Shown here one piece after another: positions 53,790 to 63,662 of a stretch of 64,000 bases of DNA. The stretch lies in assembly GCA_910587075.1 (NCBI GenBank), contig CAJUKE010000012.1:5746-69745 (forward strand). The letters are read 5' to 3'. The notes below the pieces were generated by a model. It saw only the letters and a program-made list of their open reading frames with translations, was not told the DNA's origin and searched no databases. The DNA comes from an uncultured Muribaculaceae bacterium. GTDB taxonomy: Bacteria > Bacteroidota > Bacteroidia > Bacteroidales > Muribaculaceae. Both the position numbers and the translations under genes were made by a program. Position 1 is the stretch's first letter. Every line of letters begins with the position of its first letter.

Positions 53790-55121
53790 TCAGGGTATGA
53801 GCAGCGAGGGGAGGGCCAAAACCCATTCGGCGAAATCCGGGTCAAGTTGGGCGAGCAACACCGGAGCCGGGGTGGAGCTGCCGTAGAATTTCAGACGTCC
53901 TTTTGCCGAATCCCTTCCGATAGTGGCGGTGATTGATATTCCGGCGGGGAGCCGCAGGTTGCGGGCAAGCGGCGAGCCGTAAGGGATTTCCACGGAAACT
54001 CCGGCGCGTTTCCCTTCGAAAACCGGACCGAATGAATTGGTGTAAGTGGCGCTGACGGGGCGGTTCAACGATTGGGCCAAGTAGCCGTCGGCAAGCGTCA
54101 TCCACAGGTCGCAACCCTGGAATCGGGTTATAAACTGACCATCGACCGTAGAGAAGCCGCCGCGGCATGCCTCGATTTTCCGCACGAGCGAGTCCTCTTG
54201 TGCGGCGTTCGCGGCAGTGACGAACTGGGCGTTGAACGCGCCGAGGTCGGCCATGCGCATATTGTCGACGCTTCCCGCGAGCGAGAGCGAGAACACTGAT
54301 GTGCCCGAGAGGTCGGTCGCGTCAAGGCAAGTGAATTCCGACAGCAGTTTGCCGAGTCCGGGGAGCTCGACGCGCGGCTTCCCGAAAGCGACCACGACGG
54401 AGGCATCGGACGGAACGAACGACAAAGGCGCCTGGTCAATCTCCTCAAATATCTCACCGAACGCCAATGTCTCAGCATCGGCTCCGAACGCCGCCGCGTC
54501 AACAGATATGGATGTGGCGGACACATCAAAACGGGCGGTAATCCAATCAGACTTCGTGGTCGAGGCGTAGTGAATCACCGCGCGCACCACTCCCTGGTCG
54601 GCTAAAAAATATCGGGCTTTGGATAGCGCGGGGGACGCTTCTCCCGCGACATTCTCCACCAGCTCATTGACGCGGCCGAGGTCGTCGGAAATAAACCGCA
54701 GGTCGCCTCGCGAAATGTATGAATCGGCAAACCCCTCCTTAGCCGCCACAGCTTCGAACGCGTCCTCGTCGAAAACCTGAACGCCTACCGCCTCCGAGCG
54801 GTTGTCGAAGCGCAGCGTCAGCACTTCCGAATCGTCAACGGCGCCGGCCGCGAGGAGAGCTGATATTTTGTCGGACATAATCGAACGCGTCGCGAGCTCA
54901 ATCAGGCGCGCCTTGACGGAGTCGGGCCGATGGTCGCCCGAGGTGAGCGGCATTCCCGACTGGCGCAGAACTTCGCCGATATTCGATATGGTTGCCACGG
55001 ACACATGCCCATCGACATAATCGGAGAGAACGGCAGGCGTATCCTTACCGCATGAGCAGAGCAGCCCGGATAGCAGAATAATGGCGGCAGAACGCCGCCA
55101 TAAATCGTTGGAAAGCATCAC
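53790..55121 (-). CDS. Lipoprotein of unknown function (DUF4836-like appearance)
   Basis: A 443-residue protein with a lipobox (LLSGLLCSCGKD). The body has the look of DUF4836-type Bacteroidales lipoproteins: YVDGHVSVATISNIGEVLRQSG near the N-terminus, ESEVLTLRF-like strands, and a middle part comparing computed values (AVIHYASTTKSDWITARFDVSATS; LSFVPSDASVVVAFGKPRVELPGLGKLL). That assignment is tentative. Its start overlaps the aminotransferase stop (ATGA, 55118-55121), and the ABC ATPase follows 5 bases on, so it probably belongs to the same system. Confidence 0.7.
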   Translation of the reverse strand: MMLSNDLWRRSAAIILLSGLLCSCGKDTPAVLSDYVDGHVSVATISNIGEVLRQSGMPLTSGDHRPDSVKARLIELATRSIMSDKISALLAAGAVDDSEVLTLRFDNRSEAVGVQVFDEDAFEAVAAKEGFADSYISRGDLRFISDDLGRVNELVENVAGEASPALSKARYFLADQGVVRAVIHYASTTKSDWITARFDVSATSISVDAAAFGADAETLAFGEIFEEIDQAPLSFVPSDASVVVAFGKPRVELPGLGKLLSEFTCLDATDLSGTSVFSLSLAGSVDNMRMADLGAFNAQFVTAANAAQEDSLVRKIEACRGGFSTVDGQFITRFQGCDLWMTLADGYLAQSLNRPVSATYTNSFGPVFEGKRAGVSVEIPYGSPLARNLRLPAGISITATIGRDSAKGRLKFYGSSTPAPVLLAQLDPDFAEWVLALPSLLIP

Positions 55122-56239
55122 ACAAGTTCTTTAATCGAGCGGCATACAAACAATACCTCCTCGTCGGTGAGCGACGATCCGCTCGGCAGGCAGAGACCGC
55201 GGGCGAAAATCTCTTCGGAGCACTCGCCGCCGTACATGGGAGCGCCGGCATATACGGGCTGCATATGCATCGGGCGCCATATCAGGCGGGCCTCTATACC
55301 CTTGTCGAGCAGCCCCAGACGCAACTGGTCGGGCGTTATACCCACGATTTCCGGGTCAAGGAGTATGGTCGAGAGCCAGAAATTCGAATCGAAGTCGGCC
55401 GAGGGGTTGGTATGTACGCTGACTCCGGGCACCCCGGCCAGTTCCCGAGCGTATATGGCGCATATTTCGCGGCGGCGGTCCACCCTGGCGGGCAGCTCCT
55501 CGGCCTGGGCGCACCCGATGGCGGCCGAAACATTGCTGAGCCTGTAGTTGTAGCCGATCACCTCGTGGTAATAATAAGGTTTGTCCTCGCGGGCTTGGGT
55601 GGCGAGGAATCTCGCCCGACGCGCTTTCTCTTGGTCGGGGCATACGATGGCGCCACCGCCGGAAGTGGTTATTATCTTGTTGCCGTTGAAGCTGAGCGCC
55701 CCGTACATACCGAGGGTCCCGCAGCGGCGACCCTTGTATTCCGAGCCGAGCGCCTCCGCGGCGTCTTCCACCACGGGTATGCCGTAACGTTCAGCGATGG
55801 CGTTGATTTCATCCATCTTGGCCGGCATGCCGTAGAGATGTACGGCCACTATCGCGGCCGGCAGTTTGCCAGTCGCGGCCCGACGGTCGAGTATGGCCTT
55901 TTCAAGAAGCTCCGGGGAGATATTCCATGTGTCCGGCTCGCTGTCGACAAACACAGGCTTCGCGCCGAGGTAAACCACGGGGTTGCAGCTCGCCGCGAAA
56001 GTGAGCGACTGGCATATCACCTCGTCGCCCGGTTTCACTCCGGCCATCGCGAGGCCGAGATGTATCGCCGCGGTTCCGGCTGAGAGCGCCGCGCAATTAC
56101 CCTTCCCGAGGTAGGTGTCGAGCCTTCGCTCGAACTCATCGACCCAGGGGCCGAGGGGGGTTATCCATGTTGACTCGACCGCCTGGTCGACGTATTTCTT
56201 TTCATTGCCCGCGAGGTGCGGTACCGACAACTTGATCAT
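55118..56239 (-). CDS. DegT/DnrJ/EryC1 family sugar aminotransferase
   Basis: A 373-residue PLP enzyme. VPHLAGNEKKYVDQAVESTWITPLGPWVDEFE and GNCAALSAGTAAIHLGLAMAGVKPGDEVICQSLTF are the typical opening, VVEDAAEALGSEYKGRRCGTLGMYGALSFNGNKIITTSGGG carries the PLP lysine (Lys188), and YNYRLSNVSAAIGCAQ completes the family pattern. It would transaminate a nucleotide-linked keto sugar for glycan synthesis. It is the first gene of a four-gene - strand operon with a lipoprotein and an ABC/FtsX pair. The mix of functions is unusual. Confidence 0.92.
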   Translation of the reverse strand: MIKLSVPHLAGNEKKYVDQAVESTWITPLGPWVDEFERRLDTYLGKGNCAALSAGTAAIHLGLAMAGVKPGDEVICQSLTFAASCNPVVYLGAKPVFVDSEPDTWNISPELLEKAILDRRAATGKLPAAIVAVHLYGMPAKMDEINAIAERYGIPVVEDAAEALGSEYKGRRCGTLGMYGALSFNGNKIITTSGGGAIVCPDQEKARRARFLATQAREDKPYYYHEVIGYNYRLSNVSAAIGCAQAEELPARVDRRREICAIYARELAGVPGVSVHTNPSADFDSNFWLSTILLDPEIVGITPDQLRLGLLDKGIEARLIWRPMHMQPVYAGAPMYGGECSEEIFARGLCLPSGSSLTDEEVLFVCRSIKELV

Positions 56240-56332
56240 AGAATCCTTGTATCTATATCCTTTGTTGCGCGAAGTTAAGCAATTTATCGGGAAAATGTTC
56301 GTTATTATTAGTGATACACTATTCTGTCAGCA

Positions 56333-58759
56333 ATGTTTTTTTACCGCCGATATATAACCCTCCTTTTGGCTCTGCTCGTAAGCTGCGCCGTCACAGCGCT
56401 TTGCCAGGTGAAGATTCACGGCAAGGTGATCGACCAGGAGAGCCAGCCCCTTGAGTTCGTCACTATCCGCGTCGCGGGTACGGCGATCGGAACGACATCA
56501 GGGCTCGACGGCACATTCAAGCTTTCCGCCCCGCAGACCGACACCATCACGGTTGTGTTCACCTGCATAGGCTACGAGGAGCTGCGCCGCCAACTTATCG
56601 ACCCGAAGGGAGATCTCGCCCTGAACGTGAGAATGCGCCCCAAGGATCACGCCCTTACCGAAATCGAGGTGACGGATTTCCGCAAGCAGACCACCCAGAT
56701 GCAGGGTATCGACAAAGACAGCTATCGGCTCGCCGCCGACGCCACCGGGGGCTCCATCGAGTCGCTGCTGACCACTATGGCCGGCGTCAACTCCAACAAC
56801 GAGATGTCGAGCCAGTATTCGGTGCGCGGCGGCACTTACGACGAAAACTGCGTATACATCAACGGGGTGGAGGTTTACCGCCCGCAGCTTGTCAGCTCCG
56901 GCCAGCAGGAGGGACTGAGTATCATCAACCCCGACATGGTGGGGGCTATCGGTTTCTCGACCGGCGGATTCGGGGTAGAATACGGCGACAAAATGTCGTC
57001 GGCTCTCGATATCACCTACCGCGAGCCCGAGTCGCTCGAAGGTGCGTTGTCGCTCAGCCTGATGGGCGTGTCGGCATCACTCGGTCAGGCAGCGGGCAAA
57101 TTCTCCCAGCTCCACGGAGTGCGTTACAAGCGTAACTCATCAATGCTCGGCTCCCTGGAGAGCAAAGGAGAATATGACCCTAATTTCTTTGACTATCAAA
57201 CGCATCTGACGTTCAAGTTCAACAAGAAGTTGAAGGCTTCATTCCTTGGAAACATCGCCGTGAACAACTATAAGTTCACGCCGGTAAGCCGCGAGACTAA
57301 CTTCGGCACTTCGACTGACGCTAAGAAATTCAAGGTGTTCTTCGACGGTATGGAGAAGGACCGCTTCGAAACTTATTTCGGGGCTCTAAACCTCACTTAC
57401 AAGCATAACCGCTCTACTGAGTTCACGCTCCTCGCCTCGGGCTACCTCACCAACGAGCTCGTGGCATACGACATATCCGGTGAGTATTGGCTTGACCAGG
57501 CCGGAACCACCGGCTCGGGCAATCCCGATAACGCCATAGGTGGCGAACTCGGGGTGGGGCGCTACCACGAGCATGCCCGAAACAGATTGAAAATCGGGGT
57601 GTTCGGTATCGGCCTCTCGGGCCATACGTCCATCAAGCGGCACAACCTGACCTATGGCGTGAACTTCAACCGCCAGACCATTATGGAGCGCACCCGCGAG
57701 TGGGAACTACGCGACTCGGCGGGATTCACGCTCCCATCCGACGGGCAGAATATCCGCATGATCTACAATCTGACCTCCAACCACGACCTGTCGACCAACA
57801 GGCTCGCCTTCTATGTCGCTGATTCCTACAAGCTCAACACATCGCTCGGCTTCTTCTCCTTCAGCGGAGGCCTCCGTTTCTCATATTGGGATTTCAACAA
57901 GGAATTCCTTGTATCCCCCCGTGTGAACGCGGCGTTCGTGCCTGAGCGCAACAATGCCTGGACTTTCCGTTTCGCCACCGGCCTCTACTACCAACAGCCG
58001 TTCTACAAGGAGTTCCGCCAGCCGGTGGAAGACGCCTACGGCAATAATTTCATACGCCTCAACAGCGACATCAAGTCGCAGCAGAGTATTCATCTGATTC
58101 TCGGCGCCGACTACACGTTCCGTATGTTTGACCGCCCGTTCAAACTCTCCGGCGAGGCTTATTATAAAAAGCTGAACAACCTTATCCCCTACGAGATTGA
58201 CAATCTGAAGGTGGTGTACGAGGGGGAGAACCTTACCGATGGTTACACCACAGGACTTGATATGAAGCTTTTCGGCCAGTTCGTGCCCGGCACTGACTCC
58301 TGGATTAGTTTCTCGCTGATGAAAACCGGCGAGAATCTCAACGGCGTTAATGTGCCGCGACCTACCGACCAGCGCTATTCCGTGGCGGTGTTCTTCACCG
58401 ACTACTTCCCCAAGTTCCCCAAACTTAAATTCTCGCTCCGCGGCATCTTTTCCGACGGTATGCCGACCACCGCGCCCCACTCGTCGCGCGACAAAGGGTA
58501 TTTCCGCGCCCCCGCCTACAAGCGACTCGACATCGGGCTGCAATACGCCCTCCTCTCGCCGCTGCCTGAAAACCAGACCCCCTCGGGCTTCCGCAAATGG
58601 ATTAAGAGCATCTGGCTCGGGGTCGACGCCTTTAACATCCTCGACATATCGAACGTGTCGAGCTACTACTGGGTGACCGATGTGAACAACATCCAGTACG
58701 CCGTGCCCAACTATCTGACACGCCGCCAGTTCAACGTGAGGTTGTCAATAGATTTCTAA
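56333..58759 (+). CDS. TonB-dependent outer membrane receptor
   Basis: An 808-residue receptor with signal peptide (residues 1-25), an N-terminal CarboxypepD_reg-like domain (VKIHGKVIDQESQPLEFVTIRVAGTAIGTTSGLDGTFKL), a plug (about 125-230, SIESLLTTMAGVNSNNEMSSQYSVRGGTYDENCVYINGVEVYRP) and a 22-strand-type barrel ending in FNVRLSIDF with the terminal Phe. It lacks the SusC-specific extension and has no SusD partner nearby, so it belongs to the non-SusC class. The ligand is unknown. DUF6155 follows after 31 bases. Confidence 0.93.
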   Translation: MFFYRRYITLLLALLVSCAVTALCQVKIHGKVIDQESQPLEFVTIRVAGTAIGTTSGLDGTFKLSAPQTDTITVVFTCIGYEELRRQLIDPKGDLALNVRMRPKDHALTEIEVTDFRKQTTQMQGIDKDSYRLAADATGGSIESLLTTMAGVNSNNEMSSQYSVRGGTYDENCVYINGVEVYRPQLVSSGQQEGLSIINPDMVGAIGFSTGGFGVEYGDKMSSALDITYREPESLEGALSLSLMGVSASLGQAAGKFSQLHGVRYKRNSSMLGSLESKGEYDPNFFDYQTHLTFKFNKKLKASFLGNIAVNNYKFTPVSRETNFGTSTDAKKFKVFFDGMEKDRFETYFGALNLTYKHNRSTEFTLLASGYLTNELVAYDISGEYWLDQAGTTGSGNPDNAIGGELGVGRYHEHARNRLKIGVFGIGLSGHTSIKRHNLTYGVNFNRQTIMERTREWELRDSAGFTLPSDGQNIRMIYNLTSNHDLSTNRLAFYVADSYKLNTSLGFFSFSGGLRFSYWDFNKEFLVSPRVNAAFVPERNNAWTFRFATGLYYQQPFYKEFRQPVEDAYGNNFIRLNSDIKSQQSIHLILGADYTFRMFDRPFKLSGEAYYKKLNNLIPYEIDNLKVVYEGENLTDGYTTGLDMKLFGQFVPGTDSWISFSLMKTGENLNGVNVPRPTDQRYSVAVFFTDYFPKFPKLKFSLRGIFSDGMPTTAPHSSRDKGYFRAPAYKRLDIGLQYALLSPLPENQTPSGFRKWIKSIWLGVDAFNILDISNVSSYYWVTDVNNIQYAVPNYLTRRQFNVRLSIDF

Positions 58760-58790
58760 TCGTTCCGCCAGTTTCACCACTCCAAGCCCT

Positions 58791-59312
58791 ATGTCGAAAA
58801 CCCAGTTCAAAAAGGAAATAGCCGCGATGGACCGCGAGCAGCTCGTAGGGTTGCTGCTTGAGGCGTACGACGCCCGGAAGGAAACCAAGGAATATTTCGA
58901 GTTCTTCCTTAATCCCGACGTTGACGCCCTCGCGGAAAAGTTTCGCAAGAAAATCGCGAAGGAATTCGCCAGGGAGAAGCGGCGTTACTGCCGGGCGCGC
59001 ATATCGAACGTGAAAGGCGCTATCCGCGATTTCGCTTCGTTCCAACCGGGCGACGAGCATGTGCTTGACCTTTACATATGGACCATCCGCCACGCGATGG
59101 CGGCGGAGAAACGCGTTGATTTCCCGGAGACGCTTATAAAGTCGCTGGCCGGACTGCTTTCAGCCGCGCTCGCTTTCGCCGACAAAGCGTTGCTGGCCGA
59201 CAAGGCCATGGCGGCGGTCGAATCGTTGCTTTCGGACACCGCGGCTGGGACGATTTATATGCGGCGCTCGCTTTCCGACAATCTCGTACTGCCCGCGGCG
59301 GGGCTTAAATAG
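58791..59312 (+). CDS. DUF6155 family protein
   Basis: A 173-residue soluble helical protein. MSKTQFKKEIAAMDREQLVGLLLEAYDARKETKEYFEFFLNPDVDALAEKFRKKIAKEF is the characteristic opening of the DUF6155 family of Bacteroidota; the remainder (RISNVKGAIRDFASFQPGDEHVLDLYIWTIRHAMAAEKRVDFP) is also helical. The function is unknown. It probably shares the transcript of the TonB receptor, but the link may only be positional. Confidence 0.8.
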   Translation: MSKTQFKKEIAAMDREQLVGLLLEAYDARKETKEYFEFFLNPDVDALAEKFRKKIAKEFAREKRRYCRARISNVKGAIRDFASFQPGDEHVLDLYIWTIRHAMAAEKRVDFPETLIKSLAGLLSAALAFADKALLADKAMAAVESLLSDTAAGTIYMRRSLSDNLVLPAAGLK

Positions 59313-59373
59313 GGGAGTTTCCGCAAAATTCCTCACCCTATGGGTGTGATTAGTTGTTCGGAGCCCGGGATAA

Positions 59374-59405
59374 TTTCTATATGTGGCGCGAATTTCGTAA
59401 ATTTG
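59374..59405 (+). promoter_or_regulatory. Promoter of the porin operon
   Basis: TTTC (59374-59377), 20 bases, TAAATTTG (59398-59405), 21 bases before ATG 59427. The -7 element is exact; the -33 has one mismatch. Confidence 0.55.
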
Positions 59406-59426
59406 TAAATTATTTCGGATACAGAG

Positions 59427-61439
59427 ATGCGGAAGCATAAGATATACAGATTGCCGGTCGCCCGGCTCGCCGCGGCAGCCGTTGTCGCCGCGGCGGTAAT
59501 GGCGCCTTTTGCCACATCGGGAAAGAAAACCGTGCTCGAACCCTCGTTCGCCTGGGGGCTTGAGCCGCCGCTCGGCGACCGCCGCGAGGCATCCATCGAC
59601 ACCCTTTACGAGAATTACGCCCAGCGTTTCGTGCCCCAGGAGGTGACGAGCGCCTATGCCGCCACCGGCAACTACTGCGCCGAAGGCACCTCGCTTATCC
59701 ATTTCGACAAGCCGGGCATCAGCGACTATATGTTTCGCGATCCCATATCGCACTGGCTACCGTCGGAAAGAAAGGCGAAATTCTACAACACCCGAATCCC
59801 AATGACCCTCCTGAGCTACAACTTCGGCGGGGGCAAGGAGAACACCCAGGACCATCTGTCGGCGATATTCTCGGCCAACGCCAACAAGCGAGTGCAGATA
59901 GGCGCCATGCTCGAATACCTCTACTCCAAAGGTTGCTACGACAACCAGGCGGCCAAGGACCTCACTTGGGGCTTTTCCGGCTCATATATGGGCGAAAGGG
60001 TTGAGTTCCAAGGGTACTACTTCCACTACAACCTGGTGAACAAGGAGAACGGCGGCATCACCGACCCGCTTTACATCACCGACCCGGCCGAAGTGCAGGG
60101 GGGCGATAATTCTGTCAATCCCAAAGAGATACCGACGTTCCTTTCGGCCGCGCACAACCGCGTCAGAGGTGGTGAGCTTTATCTGAACACCCGCTACAAG
60201 CTCGGTTTCTACAAGGAGGAGCAGGTAAACGACACTACGGTGAAGAGAACCCTCGTGCCTGTGACCAGCTTTATATGGACTCTTAAGTATACCTTCTCGC
60301 GCCACAGGTTCATATCGACCAACACCGCCGAGAATCAGGAGTTCTGGGACAATATGTACTTCAACCCCTTCGCCACAAGCGACCTTTCGAGCTATTGGAA
60401 TCTCCGTAACACCGTGGGGGTGGCGCTGATGGAGGGGTTCAACAAATACGCCAAAGCCGAACTTTCGGCATTCTTAACCCACGAGGCACGCCATTACCAG
60501 ATGGATGTGCTTATGCCGAAGGAGGACGACGGCGCCTTCATTCCCGCCGGGGAGGAGGGCTCGCTCCTCACGGTGAATCCGCATCCCGGCATGCGCACCC
60601 GCGAGAATGAGAACCATCTCTGGATAGGGGCGCGGCTCGCCAAGCGCCAGGGGCGCATCCTCAATTATGAGGCAACCGGGGAACTCGGCATAGTGGGTCC
60701 GGCGGCGGGCGAGGTGAAGGTCGACGGGCGGCTTACCACCCGAATCCCGCTTTTCGGCGACACAGTGGTGGTCGACGCGTTCGGCAAATTCACAAACCTC
60801 GCTGCCCCCTGGCTGATGAACCATTACCGCTCGAACCATTTCATATGGGATAACAAGTTCGAGAAAACACGCACTGTGAGGGCCGGTGGGCAACTGCGAA
60901 TCCCCTGGACCCGCACCGACCTCGAAATCGGCGTGGAGAATATTCAGAACCAATTGTTTTTCAATGCCAAGGCTCTCCCCGAACAGTACGGCGGCAACGT
61001 GCAGGTGTTCTCTGCCCGTCTGCGCCAGGACTTTAAGTTCGGCCCGGTGCACTGGGATAATCTCATAACGTATCAGACAACCTCGTCGGAGCGCGTGATA
61101 CCCCTGCCGAAGCTCGCCGTCTATTCCAATCTTTATGTGACGTTCAAGGTGGCAACGCTTTTCGTGCAACTCGGGGTTGACTGCGACTATTTCACCCGCT
61201 ACAAGGCGCTCGGCTACCAGCCCGCGACGATGCAGTTCTACAACCAGTGCGACTATCTCGTGGGCAACTATCCGTTTATGAACGCCTACTTGAACTTCAA
61301 GTTATCCAAGACCCGTTTCTATGTGATGATGAGTCACTTCAACCAGGGTCTGACGGGCGACAACTATTTCTCGATGCCTAACTATCCGATGAATCCACGC
61401 CGGTTCCAGCTCGGTCTTTCGATCGACCTTGCCAACTGA
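59427..61439 (+). CDS. Putative porin (Porin_10 type beta-barrel)
   Basis: A 670-residue exported barrel protein. The signal peptide is Ala/Val-rich (ARLAAAAVVAAAVMAPFA). Alternating aromatic strands run from about residue 115 to the end (TRIPMTLLSYNFGGGKENTQDHLSAIFSANANKRVQIGAMLEYLYSKG; GRILNYEATGELGIVGPAAGEVKVDGRL), typical of the Bacteroidota putative porin family (PF14121). The predicted strand pattern closes with RRFQLGLSIDLAN. It probably is a channel in the outer membrane with unknown cargo. It heads a four-gene operon. Confidence 0.85.
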   Translation: MRKHKIYRLPVARLAAAAVVAAAVMAPFATSGKKTVLEPSFAWGLEPPLGDRREASIDTLYENYAQRFVPQEVTSAYAATGNYCAEGTSLIHFDKPGISDYMFRDPISHWLPSERKAKFYNTRIPMTLLSYNFGGGKENTQDHLSAIFSANANKRVQIGAMLEYLYSKGCYDNQAAKDLTWGFSGSYMGERVEFQGYYFHYNLVNKENGGITDPLYITDPAEVQGGDNSVNPKEIPTFLSAAHNRVRGGELYLNTRYKLGFYKEEQVNDTTVKRTLVPVTSFIWTLKYTFSRHRFISTNTAENQEFWDNMYFNPFATSDLSSYWNLRNTVGVALMEGFNKYAKAELSAFLTHEARHYQMDVLMPKEDDGAFIPAGEEGSLLTVNPHPGMRTRENENHLWIGARLAKRQGRILNYEATGELGIVGPAAGEVKVDGRLTTRIPLFGDTVVVDAFGKFTNLAAPWLMNHYRSNHFIWDNKFEKTRTVRAGGQLRIPWTRTDLEIGVENIQNQLFFNAKALPEQYGGNVQVFSARLRQDFKFGPVHWDNLITYQTTSSERVIPLPKLAVYSNLYVTFKVATLFVQLGVDCDYFTRYKALGYQPATMQFYNQCDYLVGNYPFMNAYLNFKLSKTRFYVMMSHFNQGLTGDNYFSMPNYPMNPRRFQLGLSIDLAN

Positions 61440-61479
61440 CGCCGGGAAGCAAATCATTTTGACCATCCATTGAACTACT

Positions 61480-62283
61480 ATGTTTGACCGATTGCAGCCG
61501 CGCCGCGGCCAGCTCACCCTGAGCGTCGCATTGCTCGCGGGCGTGCTTTTTCTGATGCTCGGGCTGCGCGAGTGTTCGGCTCCCGGACTCCCGCCCCGTG
61601 CCGACGACACCGCGAAGGGCGACACCATCAACGTCGCCATCGAGATGTCTCCGATGGGTGTGAGTCTGTCGGGCGACACCCTTTCGGGAGTTTATTACGA
61701 TATGGTGCGGGAGCTTTGCGGCCGCCACGGGGTGAATGTGCGCTTCCATCCGTTCACACTGCTGTCGACAGCGCTTGACAAGCTCGCCGATGGGCGCTAC
61801 CAGATGGTGGTTTCCGACATCCCCGCCACAGCCGAGATGAAACAGCGGTTTATCTTCACCGAACCCGTGGAGGTTGACCGGCTCGTGCTGGCCCAGCTTG
61901 CCGACAGCGCCGGCGACATCCCCTTCAAATCGCAGGTCGAACTCGCGGGAAAAGAAATATTCGTGCCCAAGGGCACACCTTCCATAACCAGGCTGAAATC
62001 TCTCGGACGAGAAATCGGCGACACGATTATCATCAGGCAGGACTCGCTCTATTCATCGGAGCAACTTCTCATACTGGTGGCCAACGGCGAGCGGCCTAAC
62101 GCCGCGGTGTCGATGGCTGTGGCTCGAAGGATGCGCGAGCGCTATCCGATGCTTGACCTGTCGCTCGGTCTCTCTTTCAACCAGTTCCATTCCTGGGCGC
62201 TGAATCCCAAGGATTCGGTGCTCCGCGACTCCCTGTCGGTATGGATCAAAGAACTTAACCGCAAGTCCTCTTTCCAGCAATGA
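61480..62283 (+). CDS. MltF-like periplasmic substrate-binding domain protein
   Basis: A 267-residue protein with an N-terminal membrane anchor or signal (LTLSVALLAGVLFLMLGLRECS) and a type 3 solute-binding domain: NVAIEMSPMGVSLSGDTLSGVYYDMVRELCGRHGVNVRFHPF, GRYQMVVSDIPATAEMKQRFIFTEPV, AGKEIFVPKGTPSITRLKSLG. In MltF this domain is fused to a lytic transglycosylase; here the enzyme part is missing, but a separate transglycosylase gene lies two genes downstream. It may sense cell-wall fragments or regulate that enzyme; this is an inference. Its stop overlaps the next start. Confidence 0.8.
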   Translation: MFDRLQPRRGQLTLSVALLAGVLFLMLGLRECSAPGLPPRADDTAKGDTINVAIEMSPMGVSLSGDTLSGVYYDMVRELCGRHGVNVRFHPFTLLSTALDKLADGRYQMVVSDIPATAEMKQRFIFTEPVEVDRLVLAQLADSAGDIPFKSQVELAGKEIFVPKGTPSITRLKSLGREIGDTIIIRQDSLYSSEQLLILVANGERPNAAVSMAVARRMRERYPMLDLSLGLSFNQFHSWALNPKDSVLRDSLSVWIKELNRKSSFQQ

Positions 62284-63638
62284 AGAATATCAGACTATTT
62301 ACCATCATATCATTTTGCGCTGCCTTCGCGTCGGCCGGGGCGCAGATTAACTTTGAGAACTCCTCGGGTGAGGTCATAACCGTTAAACCCGCGGCCTCGA
62401 CCGGGCTCTCGGCAGTTTATGTTCTGCCGAGCACCGACGGCGTCAAAGTATCATACCGCGATGCGGGAATGTCGGCATCGTCGCACCGCTGGCAGCGTTT
62501 TGACTCACGGGGTGGCGGGTATGCCGAGCCGGTGGCTGCAACCATCGAAGGCGACCGAAGCGAGGTTTCCCTCACCGGCGGCGACAGCGGCTATATCGTC
62601 ACACCATCCGACGGCGCCGCGCAACAATGTTTCTGGGTGGTTGACTATTCGCGGCACGAGTGCGTGCTCGACGCTCTGACCGTTCCCATTGAACAGGATT
62701 GCGGGCAGCAACGCCTGGTGCTTGACGGCTCGGCGCCGCGCATTATTTATTACACCGTGAACGGGCGGGGCGAGACCCTCTCCCGCGAGCTCGCGCTGAC
62801 TTATACCTCGCTAGCACTCGACGAGGAGCGGCGTCAATGGGTGCCCGCCGAGGTGTCTGAATCTCTCGAATATATCAATGGCGACATTATATGCGCCGGG
62901 GCTCTGTGTGACACTGATTTCCATCTGGCCGGCGACAGGTTCCAGCAGCAATGGGGCCGCGGACAGGCGGTGGCCACCAGCACTGTGGCCCCGCACTCGG
63001 TTGACGCCGCCACTTGGGCCGAACAGATAACTGAAGACCACGACAATGAGATCAAAGATGGCGGCGACGACGGCTCCGGCGGCGCGCTCGGAGGCTCGGC
63101 GCCGGTTAGGATTAATTTCACAGCCGCTGTCACCGATGCCGCTATTTACCGCGAATGGCAGTTTGCCTCCGATCCGGAATTTGACTTTATTGATGTGAGG
63201 GTCAACGAACTGGAGACGGAGCGCGTGTTCGAGGACTACGGGACGGTTTACGCCCGCTTCGTGTGCGGCAACAACGATGGCTCTTGCGAGAAGGTATCGC
63301 AGACTTACACCATAACTATAGGAGAATCACGGCTTGAATGCCCCAACGCGTTCTCGCCCGGTGCCTCAGAAGGGGTCAACGATGAGTGGAAAGTCAGCTA
63401 TAAATCCATCACCCGGTTTGAATGCCATATTTTCAACCGCTGGGGCGTGGAAGTGGCGCGGCTCGACAACCCGTCGCAGGGTTGGAATGGACGTTACAAA
63501 GGAAAATTGGTCCCCTCAGGTGTTTATTATTATGTCATAAGCGCGACCGGCGCCGACGGGAAGAACTACAAACTTTCCGGCGACATAAACATCATCGGCT
63601 ACAAGGGCACGAATGGAACCGCTGCCCCGGTCGAATAA
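62280..63638 (+). CDS. Exported protein with CHU_C / type B T9SS sorting domain
   Basis: A 452-residue protein with signal peptide (MKNIRLFTIISFCAAFASAGAQ). The middle part (about 25-330) looks like immunoglobulin-like beta domains. The C-terminus, LECPNAFSPGASEGVNDEWKVSYKSITRFECHIFNRWGVEVARLDNPSQGWNGRYKGKLVPSGVYYYVI, is the gliding-motility-associated C-terminal (CHU_C) domain that routes proteins through type IX secretion. A T9SS is therefore expected elsewhere in the genome. It overlaps the MltF-like gene by 4 bases and is followed after 24 bases by a transglycosylase gene. Confidence 0.9.
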   Translation: MKNIRLFTIISFCAAFASAGAQINFENSSGEVITVKPAASTGLSAVYVLPSTDGVKVSYRDAGMSASSHRWQRFDSRGGGYAEPVAATIEGDRSEVSLTGGDSGYIVTPSDGAAQQCFWVVDYSRHECVLDALTVPIEQDCGQQRLVLDGSAPRIIYYTVNGRGETLSRELALTYTSLALDEERRQWVPAEVSESLEYINGDIICAGALCDTDFHLAGDRFQQQWGRGQAVATSTVAPHSVDAATWAEQITEDHDNEIKDGGDDGSGGALGGSAPVRINFTAAVTDAAIYREWQFASDPEFDFIDVRVNELETERVFEDYGTVYARFVCGNNDGSCEKVSQTYTITIGESRLECPNAFSPGASEGVNDEWKVSYKSITRFECHIFNRWGVEVARLDNPSQGWNGRYKGKLVPSGVYYYVISATGADGKNYKLSGDINIIGYKGTNGTAAPVE

Positions 63639-63662
63639 ACATCAACAACTCACTACCTGACA

